Of a stretch of DNA of 64,000 bases, positions 34,953 through 49,200 are shown in pieces. The stretch lies in the NCBI GenBank assembly GCA_013400975.1, contig WBMZ01002672.1, positions 62,001-126,000 on the forward strand. The letters run 5' to 3'. Each line of letters opens with the position of its first letter. Positions within the stretch are counted from its first letter, which is position 1. A program made the translations under genes and the position numbers. The stretch comes from Atrichornis clamosus. Taxonomy: Eukaryota; Chordata; Aves; Passeriformes; Menuridae. The notes under the pieces were generated by a model. The model was not told the DNA's origin, searched no databases, and saw only the letters and a list, made by a program, of their open reading frames with translations.

Positions 34953-36779
34953 CCCTCATCAAAATATATAAATATACATAGAAGGAAACAATATGACTCA
35001 AATTAAGGCTAAAAATATGCAAAGACAATGTTTTTCCTGAACTCAACAATACTAACACTTCTGCTCAGAGAAATTAACATGATTTTAGCACTAAACAGGC
35101 AGTTTGTATTCTTACTTGAGTATTCATCTCGGACCTAGAGAGGAATTGCAGTAAGACTGCAGTATTGATGGATATTTCAAATTTTGTGTAGGTCATATTT
35201 TAACTGCATGTATTAATTGGATGCTAATGTATTAGCTCTACCTATTGCTAGTGATATCAAAGGCTTTCTCTTTATTGGCTGTTGCATATTTAGCACTTAA
35301 TTTGATCATTTCTTTTTTGCCTGAAAGCCAGGTCAGAGTTGGGAATCTAAAAGGTTCTTGTCATTATTGCAGATCTTGTAAACACAATGTCCTGAAAAAT
35401 ATGGTAGTAAGACATTTTTTTCTTTAACTTGATGGTGAACATGTATATGAGAGCAAACAACTATGTGTAGTAAATAACAAATAGGAGCTTCTCAGAATCC
35501 AGAAAGAATATTCATATTTTTCCTTGAGTAAAGAATAGGCCGTTCTAATTAAACACACATGATACTGTCTGCAAACAGAGCTGACACTTTTTCTAATTAC
35601 CTGACTAGGTTCAACTACGTAGGAAAGCTGGGATATTTTGTGGACAAAGACTGCTTTCATGTTGCACTCTGTTAATTACAGGAAGAATTGTCTTGTGGTT
35701 AGGTTGTTGGCTTGACCACCACCTCTCCCAGTTTCTGTTCCAAACTATCTCATACCTTTGGTGTATTACCTTAGGAAGTTCAAGACTTGATTTCAAGAGT
35801 CTAAAATATTTGTGTAACTTGAAGTTAATGCAGTTCCTTATTTGCTTAGGAAATTTACATCTGTGTCTGTTACCTATTTGTGAAACAAATTATACTTTGT
35901 CCTTAAGTGTTCAGGGTAAAAACTTCCTAGTGCAGACACTGTCTGTTAATGTGTATTTAAGAGTGTCTTAAAATTGTTCCAGTCACATACTATTTGCAGT
36001 GTAGAAACATGTGAACCTTTAGCAGTAACTTCGATGTAATTCTCCTTGTTATGTGTTTGACAAACCAGCCCTTCCATATTTGAAGTTTCCCCCTCCTGAT
36101 TACAGTGGCTGTTACCACAGCTGTACCTCGTGGCAAGTTGTTGGTTTTGTTGTTAACAGGCTCCTCCTATCTCTTGTCTTATGGGGGAAAATCAAGGTAG
36201 CAGCGTGCATTGAGCTGTGAATGGAGTTGGTGTCACTGGGATGTGGCCGAGTGTGAGGATCGTGCAAAGAGAAGGATTACATGGTGAAAGCAACAGACTT
36301 GGAAAACTGCTTCTGCAACCATACTTTGGATGAGTAGGATTCTATTGTTTCTGCCTGGTTCTCTCTGACGTTGACAAAATATTTTGAGCTAGACAAAATG
36401 TGAAATGAGAAGGCTCTTGGTAGAAGTTGCATCCTTTTTTCTTTCTTTTCTCCCCCCTGCTCCCCCCCGGCCTTAAGTTATTCTCATGAAGTATTATACC
36501 CCAAAGAAAGGATAATTGAAACATGGTTTGCCCACAGAGAGGTCAGAGTTTAAGATGGTATTCTCTGGCAAAGTGACTCCCAGAATCATCCTGTGGCTCA
36601 CAGAAAATGACAAGGAAGATTATTTGGGAAACTCATGCAGTTAAGAACTCTCTTAGCTAAGTTTACCTTAAGCTGGCTTTTAGATATCCAGGACTGGTTG
36701 GCAGTTTATATTCTGCACAACTAAAAGCAAGGAAGCTTCTTTCTATGTCAGTGTAGCAAAGGAGGTTGACTGTTGCTTC

Positions 36780-38460
36780 AGGTGTGTTTTCCTAGAAAGA
36801 AAATGTAAGTGGGGAAAGGAAGGAGATCAAAGACAACTGCTGTGGTAATGCTGGAGAAATGTGTTGGGAGGTGAGGGTGGCATATTACAGAGCACCAGTA
36901 GGAAAGAAATTGTGAGAGACAGTTTCAACAACTGCATGATTGACTGTGTCAAAGAAAAATAGCAAAACAAATTGGATAAAGTACTGTTATTCAGATTGGA
37001 CCAAGAAGATGTTCTGAATTTATGAAAGAATCTTGTAGAGATGAGGAGCAAAAGGTTTCCAGGAGAGTCTCTAGAATGACAAAGAGGGCAGCCTCCTTGC
37101 TGGGGGTTTGTGCACAGTATATTCTGGGAGGTTAAATATGAAAGGGAAGAGAATTGCAGGGGGTTGGGTATATTTTCCAAAGGCTCATCTTTAGATATAA
37201 TGCATGTCTGTGCATGGATATGCCTGACATTACTATTCTAAAACTTGAACTTGACCAATGGAACTGATTGAATGCTATGGCCTTAGAAGTTCTAAAGATA
37301 CTAAATCCCAGCAAGTTTTACGAACAAAAGGTGAGTTGGATGTGAAGAGACCCTGTGTAATATGCCCCAGCCCAGGGCAAGTCTACAGTGTGAACTGACC
37401 CCTTAAGAATCCCCGTGAGAGTGTCTCATGTCACGAGTGAATACCAGAATGGAGGTGGGGTGGAGAGTCTGTTAGAGCCTGGGCTTTATGTGATGTTTGA
37501 TAGGAAAGTTATATTTTTAAAAAAGCTTTTTTCTACCTGTTTTGCTTTTCCAATACTAAAAATGAAAATTTCATGCAGCCTTACCATGCCTGAAACAAAT
37601 CACTGAACAAAGCCGACTGCAGCTATGAGATGATACCAGCTGCTGAAGATGGGAAAGGGTAAATCTTGTACTTTTGTGCAAAAGTAAGGATTACAGGCAG
37701 GGAAACTGGGAGATGTAGTCTGTTCTATCATTGATGTAAAATCTTGTGGAGGAAAACAGATGAGAAACTTGTGTCTGCCAAATGAGGAGGACAGACCACA
37801 GGAGTCTACAGACATAGAATATTTTGCTGGAATCTCACTGATTTTTCCAGGATAAAACTATGTGGAGAGCAAGCTGAAAGAATAGTTGAAGATGAGAATA
37901 AAAAGGGGTGAAAGGAAATGTTGAATTTCAACATGTCCTTTCTAGTGGGTGAAAACAATGCTTTACAAGATGCAACAACACAGCAGAATAAATTTTAATG
38001 GTGAATGAAAAAGGGACTTTCCTGCAACTCAGTATCAGAAATGAAAATTTAAGGTTAAAGCTAGGACTTGGATTGGTCAGGACACAGTGTGTAATGTCTG
38101 AGTGATTGTTAGTGAAGCGTAAAAAGGATCGATCAGGATCCAGTGGCAGTAAAAGCCTACTAGAGCCTTCAAAACAGACAGGAGCCATGGATGTTAATAA
38201 ATTAGAGTTCACAGGGTAACAAACTGACAGACGATGATATCTGGGGAAGGGAAGTGTGAAAGAAACAGGTCAGAGGGCTCTGTGCTTGAAGAAGACCAGT
38301 TAAGTGAATGGCCTTATTGGTGAGTGTGGCAAAACAAACTGTTCTGGGAACTAGAAGTGCCATAACAAGGCATGACTGCTGAAACAAAATGTCAGCTTCC
38401 AGAGCAGTTTTCTGTTCAGAAATGGATCATACAGCTGTGGGGAAAGACATCATTCCTACA
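36780..38460. other. Purine-skewed intronic block
   Basis: About 1.7 kb in which the plus strand is noticeably A/G-rich. The minus strand therefore shows a ladder of open frames (117, 60, 71, 94 and 61 codons at 36827-38387) without recognisable domains. It could be a decayed mobile element or a non-coding transcript. No terminal repeats were seen. Confidence 0.3.
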
Positions 38461-40027
38461 ATTACAGGCAGCTGGTGACCAGGAGTAAGTTTTGATGTGT
38501 TGGGCCAGCCTTACTTTTTCATACATAGCTTTTATATGTAGCACTTTCCTCTGAAACAGGTGCAAATTTATTTGTTGTTCATTTGATAAATGAATGTTTT
38601 ATGGAATATGAAAATGATATTTTCCCTATATAATTTATTATTTTTAAGTTATTCAAGATAATGTAGAAAATGCACCCTATGAAGCTCCATTTGAGTGCTT
38701 GGATTTGGTTTTGAGATTTTCCCCCTTTTCTGAGGAACATTCCAGGCTTTTTGGTTTAAATTAGCAGTACAGGGATGTTGATTTAGCTATATCCATGCAG
38801 GTAGTAGTAACTGAGAAATATGCATAGGGTTTAATTTGGGGTGAGTACATTCATTATGCCCAAAGCAGCCAGTGCTCTCCCACCCCAGAGGAACTGTATG
38901 GGTGGTGATACAGCAAGACTGTTAATAATATAGAATAAGTTCATAATATAGAATAAACTTTTCTAAAAGTATGTGAAAGCTAAGGTTACCAGAGGGAAAT
39001 GTCATCAGTTTTATGGAAATAACAGCTTGACTCCCTGCATAGGCACTATGGTATTAAGGTGTCTCTTTAACCTTCATTATTGGTTATGTTACATTTTCTT
39101 GTAGATTAATTAACCCCCTTTAATAGGATAGGAACTAAACTAAAGGTTGAAAAAGACATTTTTATACTAGTCTTACTGTCTGCATGACTTTTTTTCTGCT
39201 GTGACCTAAAACTAAAAGCCTTGTTGTTTGCATTTCGGATCTTTTTATTTGTGTTAGATTTGGTTGCTATTACATGTTCTATCATAACATATTTTTAGAG
39301 GTTGTTAATTTTTTTTTTTGCTCCTATGCATTGTTGTGTGATACCTGTTTGTCAGTTCAGGAATGTAATCTTGTTCCTTCTGTCTAGTACAGTGTCTTAA
39401 ACAAATTCTAAATTTCTGGGTACTCTGAGTTACTAATATAGGGTAAGAAGTACAGGGTTTTTAAAGAACAGATAACAGTCTTTTTAGTACTTTCTGAGTG
39501 TTGAGAGTAGTTTCTGTCCTTTCACAGAAATTGCTGATACACCTGCTGTTTTTCAGCATTTGATGACTGATAAACACTAATCCTCAGATACCTCATTATC
39601 TCTTGTGTGAGGGGCCAAGGAGCCTCACATCGTGTGAGTTTTACAGGCAGGGATGGCCTCTCAGCTGGGCTTGTAGCTTTGAAAGTGAACTGGCTTTTTG
39701 TGAGCTTTCTCTGAGGCAGGGATTGATCTCTGTATTCACAGGACATCGTTAGTTGTTAGTAAAACCCAGTGAAATGTGCGGTTTAATGATGCTAACTTAA
39801 AAAATTATAGGCTTGTGTTTTGAGAGAACTCTTAAGTGATTTGTCTTGATTAGTGTTCACAGTAGCCTTCATTTCATTTGATTTGCCACCTAGATGGTGT
39901 AATGTGTAAATACACTCACAGACTCTTCGATGCCTACTCTTGCAATGGTATCCTACACCTTCTCCCTCCCTTAGTTACCCTCATTGCATAGTATGAAATT
40001 AAATTTCAGTTTATTTAAACTGCTTTT

Positions 40028-40342
40028 TTTTTTTTGTAGATACAAGCAGTTGTGGTCTTGTGTGTGGGGAGTAGGGGAGGGAAATTTGTGTTGAAACCTG
40101 AAGGTGTGATTAGCAGGCTGGAAAAGGTTAGAGCCTGCTGTGCCTGTGAAACACCATCTGCTCTGGCACTGAGTGCCCTGAAGGAATTGGCTCGGATTGG
40201 AAGGAGTAAAGGCACGCTAGCACAGTTTTCCTCTTGGCCAGTCAGAGCTGCAAGAAGCGGACTTTATTTTGCTCAGGGAAAGATGAATATTGATCCAGGT
40301 TTTACTGTTTCCATTGAGATTATCCATGCAAAAGGGCACTGA
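40028..40342 (+). other. Strong splice acceptor followed by a 96-codon open frame
   Basis: ctgcttttttttttttgtag at 40021-40040 is an excellent acceptor. An open frame at 40052-40342 (starting MVLCVGSRGGKFVLKPEGVI) follows. No donor or known domain was identified, and the T tract alone may explain the acceptor score. Confidence 0.15.
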
Positions 40343-41158
40343 AACACAGATGTGCCTACTACGTAAGGCTGCTTATAGACTGGGCTAAATAAATCACCAG
40401 TGATGACAGGGACCTGGTTCTTCCTGACATGTTAATGTAGAATAGAGAAGTATACTTCATATCTTAACTCAAAAAACAAAACTAAACTTGTCTTATCCAC
40501 CCTGTATGTGTCCTCCTTCTGTCCTTGTTTCAGCTAACTGCATTTTTGGGGCAACAGAGTATCATTGAGGGGATCACTGAAAGTTGCCCACAAAGCAAAT
40601 TTCAAATGAACCTTGCAGTGAGAGAATTTCCATAGATTATGTGCACAGATGTTTAGTCATCTTTTAGTTTTTCATTTTTGTTTAAATAGTAAAAAAGCTG
40701 TGGAATGTTACTTAGGATCTTTCCAATGATTAAAGAACTGTAGTATGTCTGTCTGAAGTCAAGATGAGTTACCACCATGATGTAAATAACAGCTTTTTGC
40801 TGTTATGGCAAAGCACAGTTGAAAGTATTTTGATTTTAAGTATCTGTTAGTTTATTTTCAGGCAGTTCTAGAAAGCATTAATTGGAATTTGCATCAACAT
40901 TTCTTGCTACTTTTTATTCACCACAGCAGAATGTTTCTGTGCTCTGATAATATTGAAAGTCTAATTTTTCCTTCCATTTGGAGTCTCTGCTTGAACAAGT
41001 TTGATTAATAAGAGTTTGGAACAGCTTTTTTGCTAATGACCAGCCTTTTTTTGTCATTGCTTTTAAATAATTTATTTGTCATAACTGGCAGCCTGTTCAT
41101 TAGATGCCAAAGAATTTCAAAGAAGTGTGAAAATAATAAGTTTGCAAGTGATTTTCTG

Positions 41159-41166
41159 TGACGTCA
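41159..41166. promoter_or_regulatory. Consensus CRE palindrome in PDE3B intron 1
   Basis: TGACGTCA, the full cAMP response element. The motif alone supports this call. Confidence 0.35.
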
Positions 41167-44100
41167 AGATGAAAATAAGAAAATGGGAGTAGATGAGCAG
41201 AAGGCAGATGCTGGCTATTGCTTTAAGTGTGGTCTGTGTTTTCAAATCCTCTGAGACAATGACTGTCATATCAGAGACATCTGCAGAATGGGCTGATGAA
41301 AAAAATAATGCTTCAGTTCGTGTGTGAAAGAGAAGATTTTTTTTTTTATGAAGAGTAAAAATGAAAACTAGATAAAAGACCCTAAGCTTCATACAGTCTT
41401 GTTAGAACTGAGTAAAACTTGTTGCTTACATGCAAAATGTGCATAGCCCAATATTAGGGATAATTTCAGGAAGAATTAATTTAGAAACTGATATTATATC
41501 TGTAGATATAAAATTGAAATTTTGTTCAGGAAAGTGTCTTAGAACTTTGGAAAATATTGAAACTGTGTTTCGTGTAGTAAAGAGATGCCATTTCAGCACA
41601 TGTCAGCACAGCTTCAATAATGGACCTATAAAGGTGTATTTAGTCCTGTGTAATTTGTCTTTTATGAGACTAGTCGCTGTTAAAATCTCTTTGCTAAAGA
41701 TCTGTAGGTCTTCTATGCCTGCCTTAACACTTGTTCTGGTAGGAAGCTCCCTAGAGTCAGCAGGGCACTTAAGCTTTCAAGTGGAAAAGAACATATGTTT
41801 TGCAGTGTTTAAGGATTGAGATTATAGTCCTCAGTTGTTTAAAAATTCACAGAGCTTAATGTAATTTATAACTTTAGCAAGTGTTAACAGTCTTGAATAC
41901 ATTCCTAAAGCTATGTTTCTTTCACCTGTCTAGTGATGGATAGCTTTTGTGTGCTTTTAGAAGGAACATCTTTAATTATTTGGGCCCTGAAAGTATAAGA
42001 AAAATAATTTTCCAGGAGGTTAATGTTCAATAGTAAATTACTCATTTGCTTGTCTTTTTTTGAAATGTCATTTTTCTTTCTTTTTCCCTGTCTTTACCTT
42101 TTCTTCATTTTACAATTTTAACACCTGTTCCTACCAGTGTGCTCTTTCTCTTTCTGTGTTACAAGATCAGTACAGTAATTTGGTCCAAAATTACAAGTGT
42201 CTCTTTCAGCAGAGACATAAAAATGTTCCAACTCAAAATATTTTACTTTTTTAGAAACCTAGCAATCGAACTGTTCTTTTAAAAAAATTGTAGAACATTG
42301 CTAACATATAATTTGTAACATAGAAGAATTAAATATTTGTTTGCATTTACAGCATTAAAATGTTTCTGGGATCTGTTACTTGTAACTGTCCATTGTTGAA
42401 AATTTATACATAATAGACTGCATTTAAGAAGGGGCATATATTTATTTTTTACAGTCATGCAGACTTTATCTTTTACCTTGATATTACATGATATTGTAAA
42501 GTTCTTTGTTCAATTTTCTCTTTTAGGTCTAAAAGTTAAATGCAAGGTGCTCACTGATGTGCTTCTTTCTCCAGAAGCGTAACTGCAAATTTATTTCTGA
42601 GATCTCAGCTCTTAATACGTGTGCTTTGGTAGCTGGGAGTTTATCCTTTGCTGCCCAAACTGTCTTCGGTAGTTTCAAAGCTCAAAACAATCCTCTTTGT
42701 TTATTTCCTGGATGGAGGGGACAAAGGTTTTCTATGTTGGTTTGGGGTCTGGTTTTTTTGGATGGGTTTTTGTTTGTTTGTTTTAGAAGACTAAACCTTT
42801 AGACACCTTGTTTATATTTTGCCTTGATCTTTCCTATTGTAAGCAAGTGAGGATGGAGAAATAGGAGTAGTATTGACTTAGGTACTGCAGTTGTAGCAAG
42901 AGGAGCTGGCTGACTAAAGATAAAAGGGAATGAGCCGTGCCTCAAAAAATAAATAATGAACATCTTCCTCCCTTCACTTCACTGTTAAAAATGGAGGGCA
43001 AGAATGAGAGGATTTGTATTTGTCATTGTACCTTCCTGTTGTGTTTGAGAGCTACAGGAAAGCTTTGCCTGATCTTTATAATACTGACGTTGAATTTAAT
43101 TGAGGTATTTAATTCTGATTACAGCTTGGGTTGTAATAGGATCAGTAGGAGCAGAGGAATATTTTCTGTCCTGATGCCTTGAGCTTTATTTACCTCCACA
43201 AGGCAAGCACATTTTACTGGAGTTTTGCAGAACTTTTTTTATTCTTTTAAAGGGAATTTTGAACTTTATTTCCAGTTTCTGAGTAATACTTTGATTCAGT
43301 ATGTCTGATAGATTTCCAGCTGTGTCCCAGGTCTGTCTTTTTCTTCCCATCAGTCCTGATTCGCTCTCTAAGATGCTCTGCAGTGGTACCCCTGCAGATT
43401 TCAGTAAGAGGGCTAAGCCTAGAAGAGCCAGAGTTAAAAAGTACAGTGAGTGCTCTCCATCTGCCTTGTCATGAGCACCATTTGGGATGGCACCTAGCTT
43501 GGTGGCCAGAGCTGCATCTTACTTCTTGTGTCCCAAAGTGCAGCAGGAGACAGAGCTGAAGAAAACTATATTGTGATGATGGATTCCACGGTTGGTGGGT
43601 TGTTATAAGGCAGATAACACTCCTGAGTATTGCAAAAGTACTAAATCATTAATATTTGGATAGATTTCCAAGCCTTGTAGAGGCTCAGCTTCTATGCAAA
43701 ATGGTCTTGTTATACATCAGTTACAGAACTGAAATGGTTAAGTCCTTTGGTGCTTTTCTTCATATTTGGAGCTAAGTATCTTTTAGTGCCCTCTCACAGA
43801 ACTTCTATGTGAATGTTCTTCCACTTGGTTCTGATCCAGGTGTCTGAAAATTCGTTCTATCAAACGTGTCCTCGGCAACCATTTCATGTTTAATTTTGGA
43901 GAACTTGTCTGAACCTTGAATCCCCTAATCTAAAGCCATCATGTGGCTCATGATTTTCCTCAGGGCTCCCTAATCCAGTGGTGAATAGAGTTAGGCTGGG
44001 AATCTTTTGTATCCCAGCATAACCCTGCAGTAACAGTCTTGCTAGTCCGTGCTGGTTTGCTTCCCTCCCCTAGAGGGATATTTGGGTTCCTCAACATGCC

Positions 44101-44769
44101 TCATGTCATCCCAGGTTTTCTGCTTATCATTGCCTCTTAATCCCTGAAAATTCTTGATCTCTTTCTGGATTTTTCATAATCACATACCGGATGACTTCCT
44201 TTATTTTTTCCTGAGCTGGCTTTCCATTCAGTTGAGGAAAATTGTCTATGGGTGAAAAAACTTTTCTTTCTGTTTTCCTTCTGCCTTCCTACACATTATG
44301 TGGGTACTGTAACATAGAGGAATAACATAAGAGGAATGCAGGTGAATGGAAAGAAGCAAAGAAAGGATGCAGAGAAAAACCTATATTAATAGAGTAGAAA
44401 AGCCTGTTGATGGAAACAGCTGAATTTTGAGAAAAACATCACTGAGATGCTAGCAAATAGTTAATTGCTGACTAAGCCAGAGCATTGATCATATTGTGTT
44501 AGCTTTTTGATTTCTTATTTTCTACTGAAGTGTAGTTGACAGTGCACACCCACATACTGCTCTCGGGAGTTTGATTTCAGGCCACTCGCGTGTCTGTAAT
44601 CGTGGGCTTTTTAGCCTAAAACTTGGCATTTTATATTTTGGAATATTGTTACAGTATGGTACTAGATACGAGCAGGAAGGCTTCCCAAGAGACCGGAGAA
44701 GCACGGTGTGTTTGCAGGAATGAGACTGCCAGTGAGTGAAAAATCAGGATGTTTTCGGTCTCCTTGCAG

Positions 44770-44804
44770 AGCAGTTCTAGCGTGATGCGGACCTGGCCTC
44801 CTGA
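44770..44804 (+). other. Possible cryptic 35-nt exon in PDE3B intron 1
   Basis: Acceptor ttcggtctccttgcag and donor CTGA|GTGAGT enclose 35 nt that are open in phase 0 (SSSSVMRTWPP plus two bases). Joined to PDE3B exon 1 they would shift the frame, so inclusion would truncate the enzyme. It sits in a locally CpG-richer patch (44520-44900). Confidence 0.2.
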
Positions 44805-45769
44805 GTGAGTAAAGCTTTTGGGAAAGGAATTCTGAAAAGTCCCTAACATTGCCCCCTCCCTGCACCTTCACGTTTTCGGTACCCAGTTCTCTTTAGCGGT
44901 CAGGAAGCTGCTGTGACAGGTTGTTCTGGCTGGCTGTCATCTATTTCAGAAGGCTTGAGGGGGATTTCCCATTCGAAAGTGCACTGAGGAGGTCAGTCTG
45001 TGAAGGTGGGAGACTTTTTCACCACTAAATTTCATGTGCGTTTTTCCTTGGTGAAGCATTGCCAAGAATTTTTAAACAAACAAAAAAAAATTACTTTTAT
45101 CTCACATTTTTGCTTTCTTTGTGCCCCCCAACTATTCCCATAATACAGAAAAACTGTTATGTTTTACACCGGTAAGCACCGATGTCTGGACATAAAGCTC
45201 TGTGCTGGAAATAGTTTGTTTCATGTTTATTCATGTCCTGAAATGACCAAATTCAAATTCGCATTTAAGAAGTAAACCATAAAATAATCTATTTTGTGTG
45301 TGTGCAATAAATGATCAGAAAAGCCAGCTCTTGTTATTGATTATTATTTTTTTCTCTAGAATCTGCAGTTTATCTGCTCACTGATGAGATCCATGCTCTC
45401 TACATTTTTTTAGATCTAAAGTGATTTTTTAAAAAATTCCTTGGTGTGTTCACTCTTTTGTGCTACATTTTAAAAAACATATTTCCTACTTATAAATGAG
45501 TACACATCTATTTCAGTTGAATGAGAAGCAGTTTGATAGATACTCTTGATGTTTGTACTTAATTTACTCCAAGTATAGTATAAAATCAGGAAAATTTTAT
45601 AGCTATAATGTTGAGATCAGAGATATAATTCATTGTTTTATATAAAATCTGCAGGCGAATAATTTTTTAAAATTTAATTTGTGGCTGAAACTTTCAGTAG
45701 TGCAAATACACATTAAAAGATGTTACTTTTTTTAATTTTAAATTGTTTCCTTTCTCGTTCCTTCTTTTT

Positions 45770-46200
45770 CAATTAAAGAGAGGAAAGGCAGGGTACACAC
45801 AGCTGCTGCAAAGGTGTGAGAAAATTCAAATGCCTGCGCAAAGCCTCGCTGTAACAGTTAGTTTAAGATGAGCTGAGTTAACTGGAAGGATGTCACTCAA
45901 GGGTTAAGCTCAGTGTTTCGCTGGCTGCTGAGTGAAACAGGATGCAGTGACTACATTGTCAGACTGCTGGTGTGAGTGCAAACAGATGAGGAAATGCTGG
46001 ATCAGGCACTTCAGCAACTTGGGCTGTTACCTAGGAAACTGCTTGCGTCATACTTGCCAGCAATTAGCTTACAGTTCTTTTATTTTTGATAGTGTTGCAA
46101 GCTGAACTCGCCTGTTACAAAGGAAAAGACTGGCTCCATCTCAAGCCCTTTGGTTGTGACTGCGGCTACGGCGCTCAAGAGAAATTGTGAAGCGCTACTT
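45770..46200. other. GC- and CpG-richer patch within AT-rich intron
   Basis: This segment (ending in ggctacggcgctcaagag and gaagcgctact) is less AT-rich than its surroundings and contains an AP-1/CRE-like tgcgtcat at about 46045. It is a candidate intronic regulatory element. No coding content was seen. Confidence 0.2.
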
Positions 46201-49200
46201 TGGATAATTTTTCAATTTATTTAAACTTTCCAGCCTACTTCAGTAAAGAACATTTTAGTTATGCTTGATTCTCAAAGATGTAAAATAAAATTTCTGTGAT
46301 AGGTCTGAAAATGATCTTCCCAGTTACCAGAATTAAATACTCTGTAAGTTTCACCAATGTTTTGGGTATCACCGTGTTTTCCAGCAATTAATTTGAAGTA
46401 TTTTTGTACGCTACATGTTAAAACATAGTTTTCAAAATTAGTGTTACCTGAGGCTTAACCTCTAAAGCAAGGGATCCTTTTTCTAAATCCCTTTTTTCTG
46501 TGTTGATTAAAATTCAGTAACTTTCAGTGGTTACCTAGCCACTAATATAAACCAGTTAGTGTTGGAAACAGAGTGTGTTTTATCTCAGAAAATCATCATA
46601 TCTTCTGTGTTTCACATAAAAACTGTAAACAAATTCACACTAACTGGCTTAATATTGATGTATGTTGTTAGTAATGGGTATTGCTTCATGGCTAGCTATG
46701 GCTGGGGTTTTTAGGGAAAAATCACACAGTGACCACCAGGTTAAACCAGAAATGTTTGTGTTTTTATTTTTCCATGGGTTTGTTACATAGGCAAACACAG
46801 GAATAAACCTAGAGTTTAACAAACTAGAATTATAGTACATGGTTGAAGGCCAGGCTTGTTAAAATGTTAATACAGAATACATGTGTTTCTGAGTTTGTGT
46901 GAAGCTTAAAACATCAATATGTTTTAAATGTTTGAATACTAGGATTTTCAAATTATTTTGGGAGAAATTAATCCGTATTAAAAGAATCAAGACAAAAGAC
47001 AACCAAACAAATCACCAAACCTTCCCAATTCCAACCCCAACATTCCCCTCGTCCCCCACCCCCAAACCCTTGAATACAAGGCTTAGAAAGATTATCTTCA
47101 TTTCTGCATATTTATGATAAATTGGTTTGACTCTAAGAGTCTGGCAGCCCACATTTTTAGGGCATTTTTTGGACAGTAGGCCAGTGCCATTTATGGTTAA
47201 CTGGTCACTGGGGTGGCATTCCAAACACTGGTCACTGTCTACGTGGCCTGGGATCTTCATACAAGTTTCTCTTCAGTTGTATTTTTCTTGAATAAAAAAA
47301 GTAAAATAAGAACTGTGGGAAGGTGGCTAAAGCACTGGATTTATAGGCCATTACAAAGGAAGAGCAACTGTTTTTTTGCTGATAGTTCAGAGTAGTTTGG
47401 CTGACTTGTCCTGCCTCACTCAGGGGTTGCATGTGGCCTCTCCTTGGTGTGTTCTGTGTTTGGTGTGTGCTCATAGGGGCTCAGCTGTTAGTTGGAAGTT
47501 TTACTGTTGAAGCCAATGAGTACTGGGACTTAAATCTGTGTGATCAATAAGCAGTCAGTGTAGATGTTAACAAAGCAAGATCTGGAAATCACAATTTTGA
47601 ATTTTGTCCTTAATCATCTTTGTCGCTTCCATTCTGGACAGCGAAATGGAAGTGATGGTGTCATCAGGTCACTGTTGGGTTCCATTATGTCCAGTAATTT
47701 TGACAATTTTTTAGGGCAGTTCCTGTAAGTTACACAGTACATCAGGCATATTAAATATTTTGTTTTACCCTTGTAATTATTTTACTTACCCTTATAAGTA
47801 TTTTAGCCCTGTAAACCTTGTCAATCTTCCTTCAATGAAGGAAGTGGAAGTTACATAATCACCTACTTATTTTTCTGCATAATTTTTAATATAATTTAAA
47901 TATCTGAATTTGATCTTCGTTCTTGCACTTGTTAGCTATTTTCAAAGTGCTTGTATGAGCCGACAATATTCAGTTGTTGTTTTCTGGATTCTCAGCCAGA
48001 CTGTTTGCTATACATGCATGTCTCAAAAGATAAGCCTGTATTAACAGATGGAACTGGATGCTACTTGGCCATTTCATCTTTCAGGCATTACAGTAAGGGA
48101 CGGCGTGTTTTTCAGCAAAATCAGTGAAGTTTTGCCCAATTCCTGGGGAAACATTTGGTTTATATCTGTCACAGTGTCATGACTACATAAGTCAACTTGT
48201 CTAATACTGTTTGTTCTGGTAATGTTAGAACCAGTCAGAGGTGGGTGTTATGAAAGAGAAAAGGGATTAAGGTCTCTTACATCTTCTTCTGATGGTGATT
48301 TTTACTGTGGAAACAAATTAGTAAAACCTTTTTGCAACTCTTCTGTTATGAAGTATTTTGTAGAAAATTCCGCTGAAAACATGAAGAAAGTGACTGACAT
48401 TCTACTGGTTGGTTTTTGTTTTTTTTTTTTTTGTTTGTTTGTTTTTTAAAAAGATGTATGTAGGTAAAAGGGCCAGCAGTCAGATCACCTTGCATGGAAA
48501 GTTTTGTGCATTGGAAATGTTTCCATGATTTTCTGAGCAGCACAAAGGGGTGTTTTTTTTTTGTGTCCTCACCATATGGTTATATTCCTAAGTGATCATT
48601 AGAATCCCTTAAATGGGCAGCCTTTTTAAAATTGTTATCACTATCCCTATTGTCTAATTTGAGTAACTTCTTTCCACGTCTTTTTTTTTTTTCAAACTAT
48701 CATTGCCAGTTATGTTTTTTTATTTCCATGTAATCATTAAGATCAATAGAGGAAATTATGTAGACTTAGTTCTGTTCACCAGCCCCTTTATACTGATATT
48801 AAAATCTTTCTCTTTCTTATGAATAGGGAGTTTCTCTACATCTCCACCCCAGAACATCCCAGCTTCATCCTGTGGTAAACCTGTCATTGGACTTCTTTTG
48901 TTTGTTTTGGATTTTCAGAGAATAAAAGCTAGAGGGAATAACAGAGAGGCATGCCATAGCCATCTCTAAATTTTCCTGGCGTGTCACAAATTTTCCTTTA
49001 CTATTTTGTGATTTTCACAGTTTATTTATTTGCTGTGTCCAAGTAACTAACTTGTTCCTAGTTTCTTCAATGTCAGGCTTTCTCTCAATGTGTTTGGTGT
49101 CCATATAGAATTTGAGTCCTTAACTAATCAGTAGAATGCAACAGTTTGCTAAAATTCTGTGGAATTGGGAGCTCATTTCTCCTTTTCATTGATGATTTTT

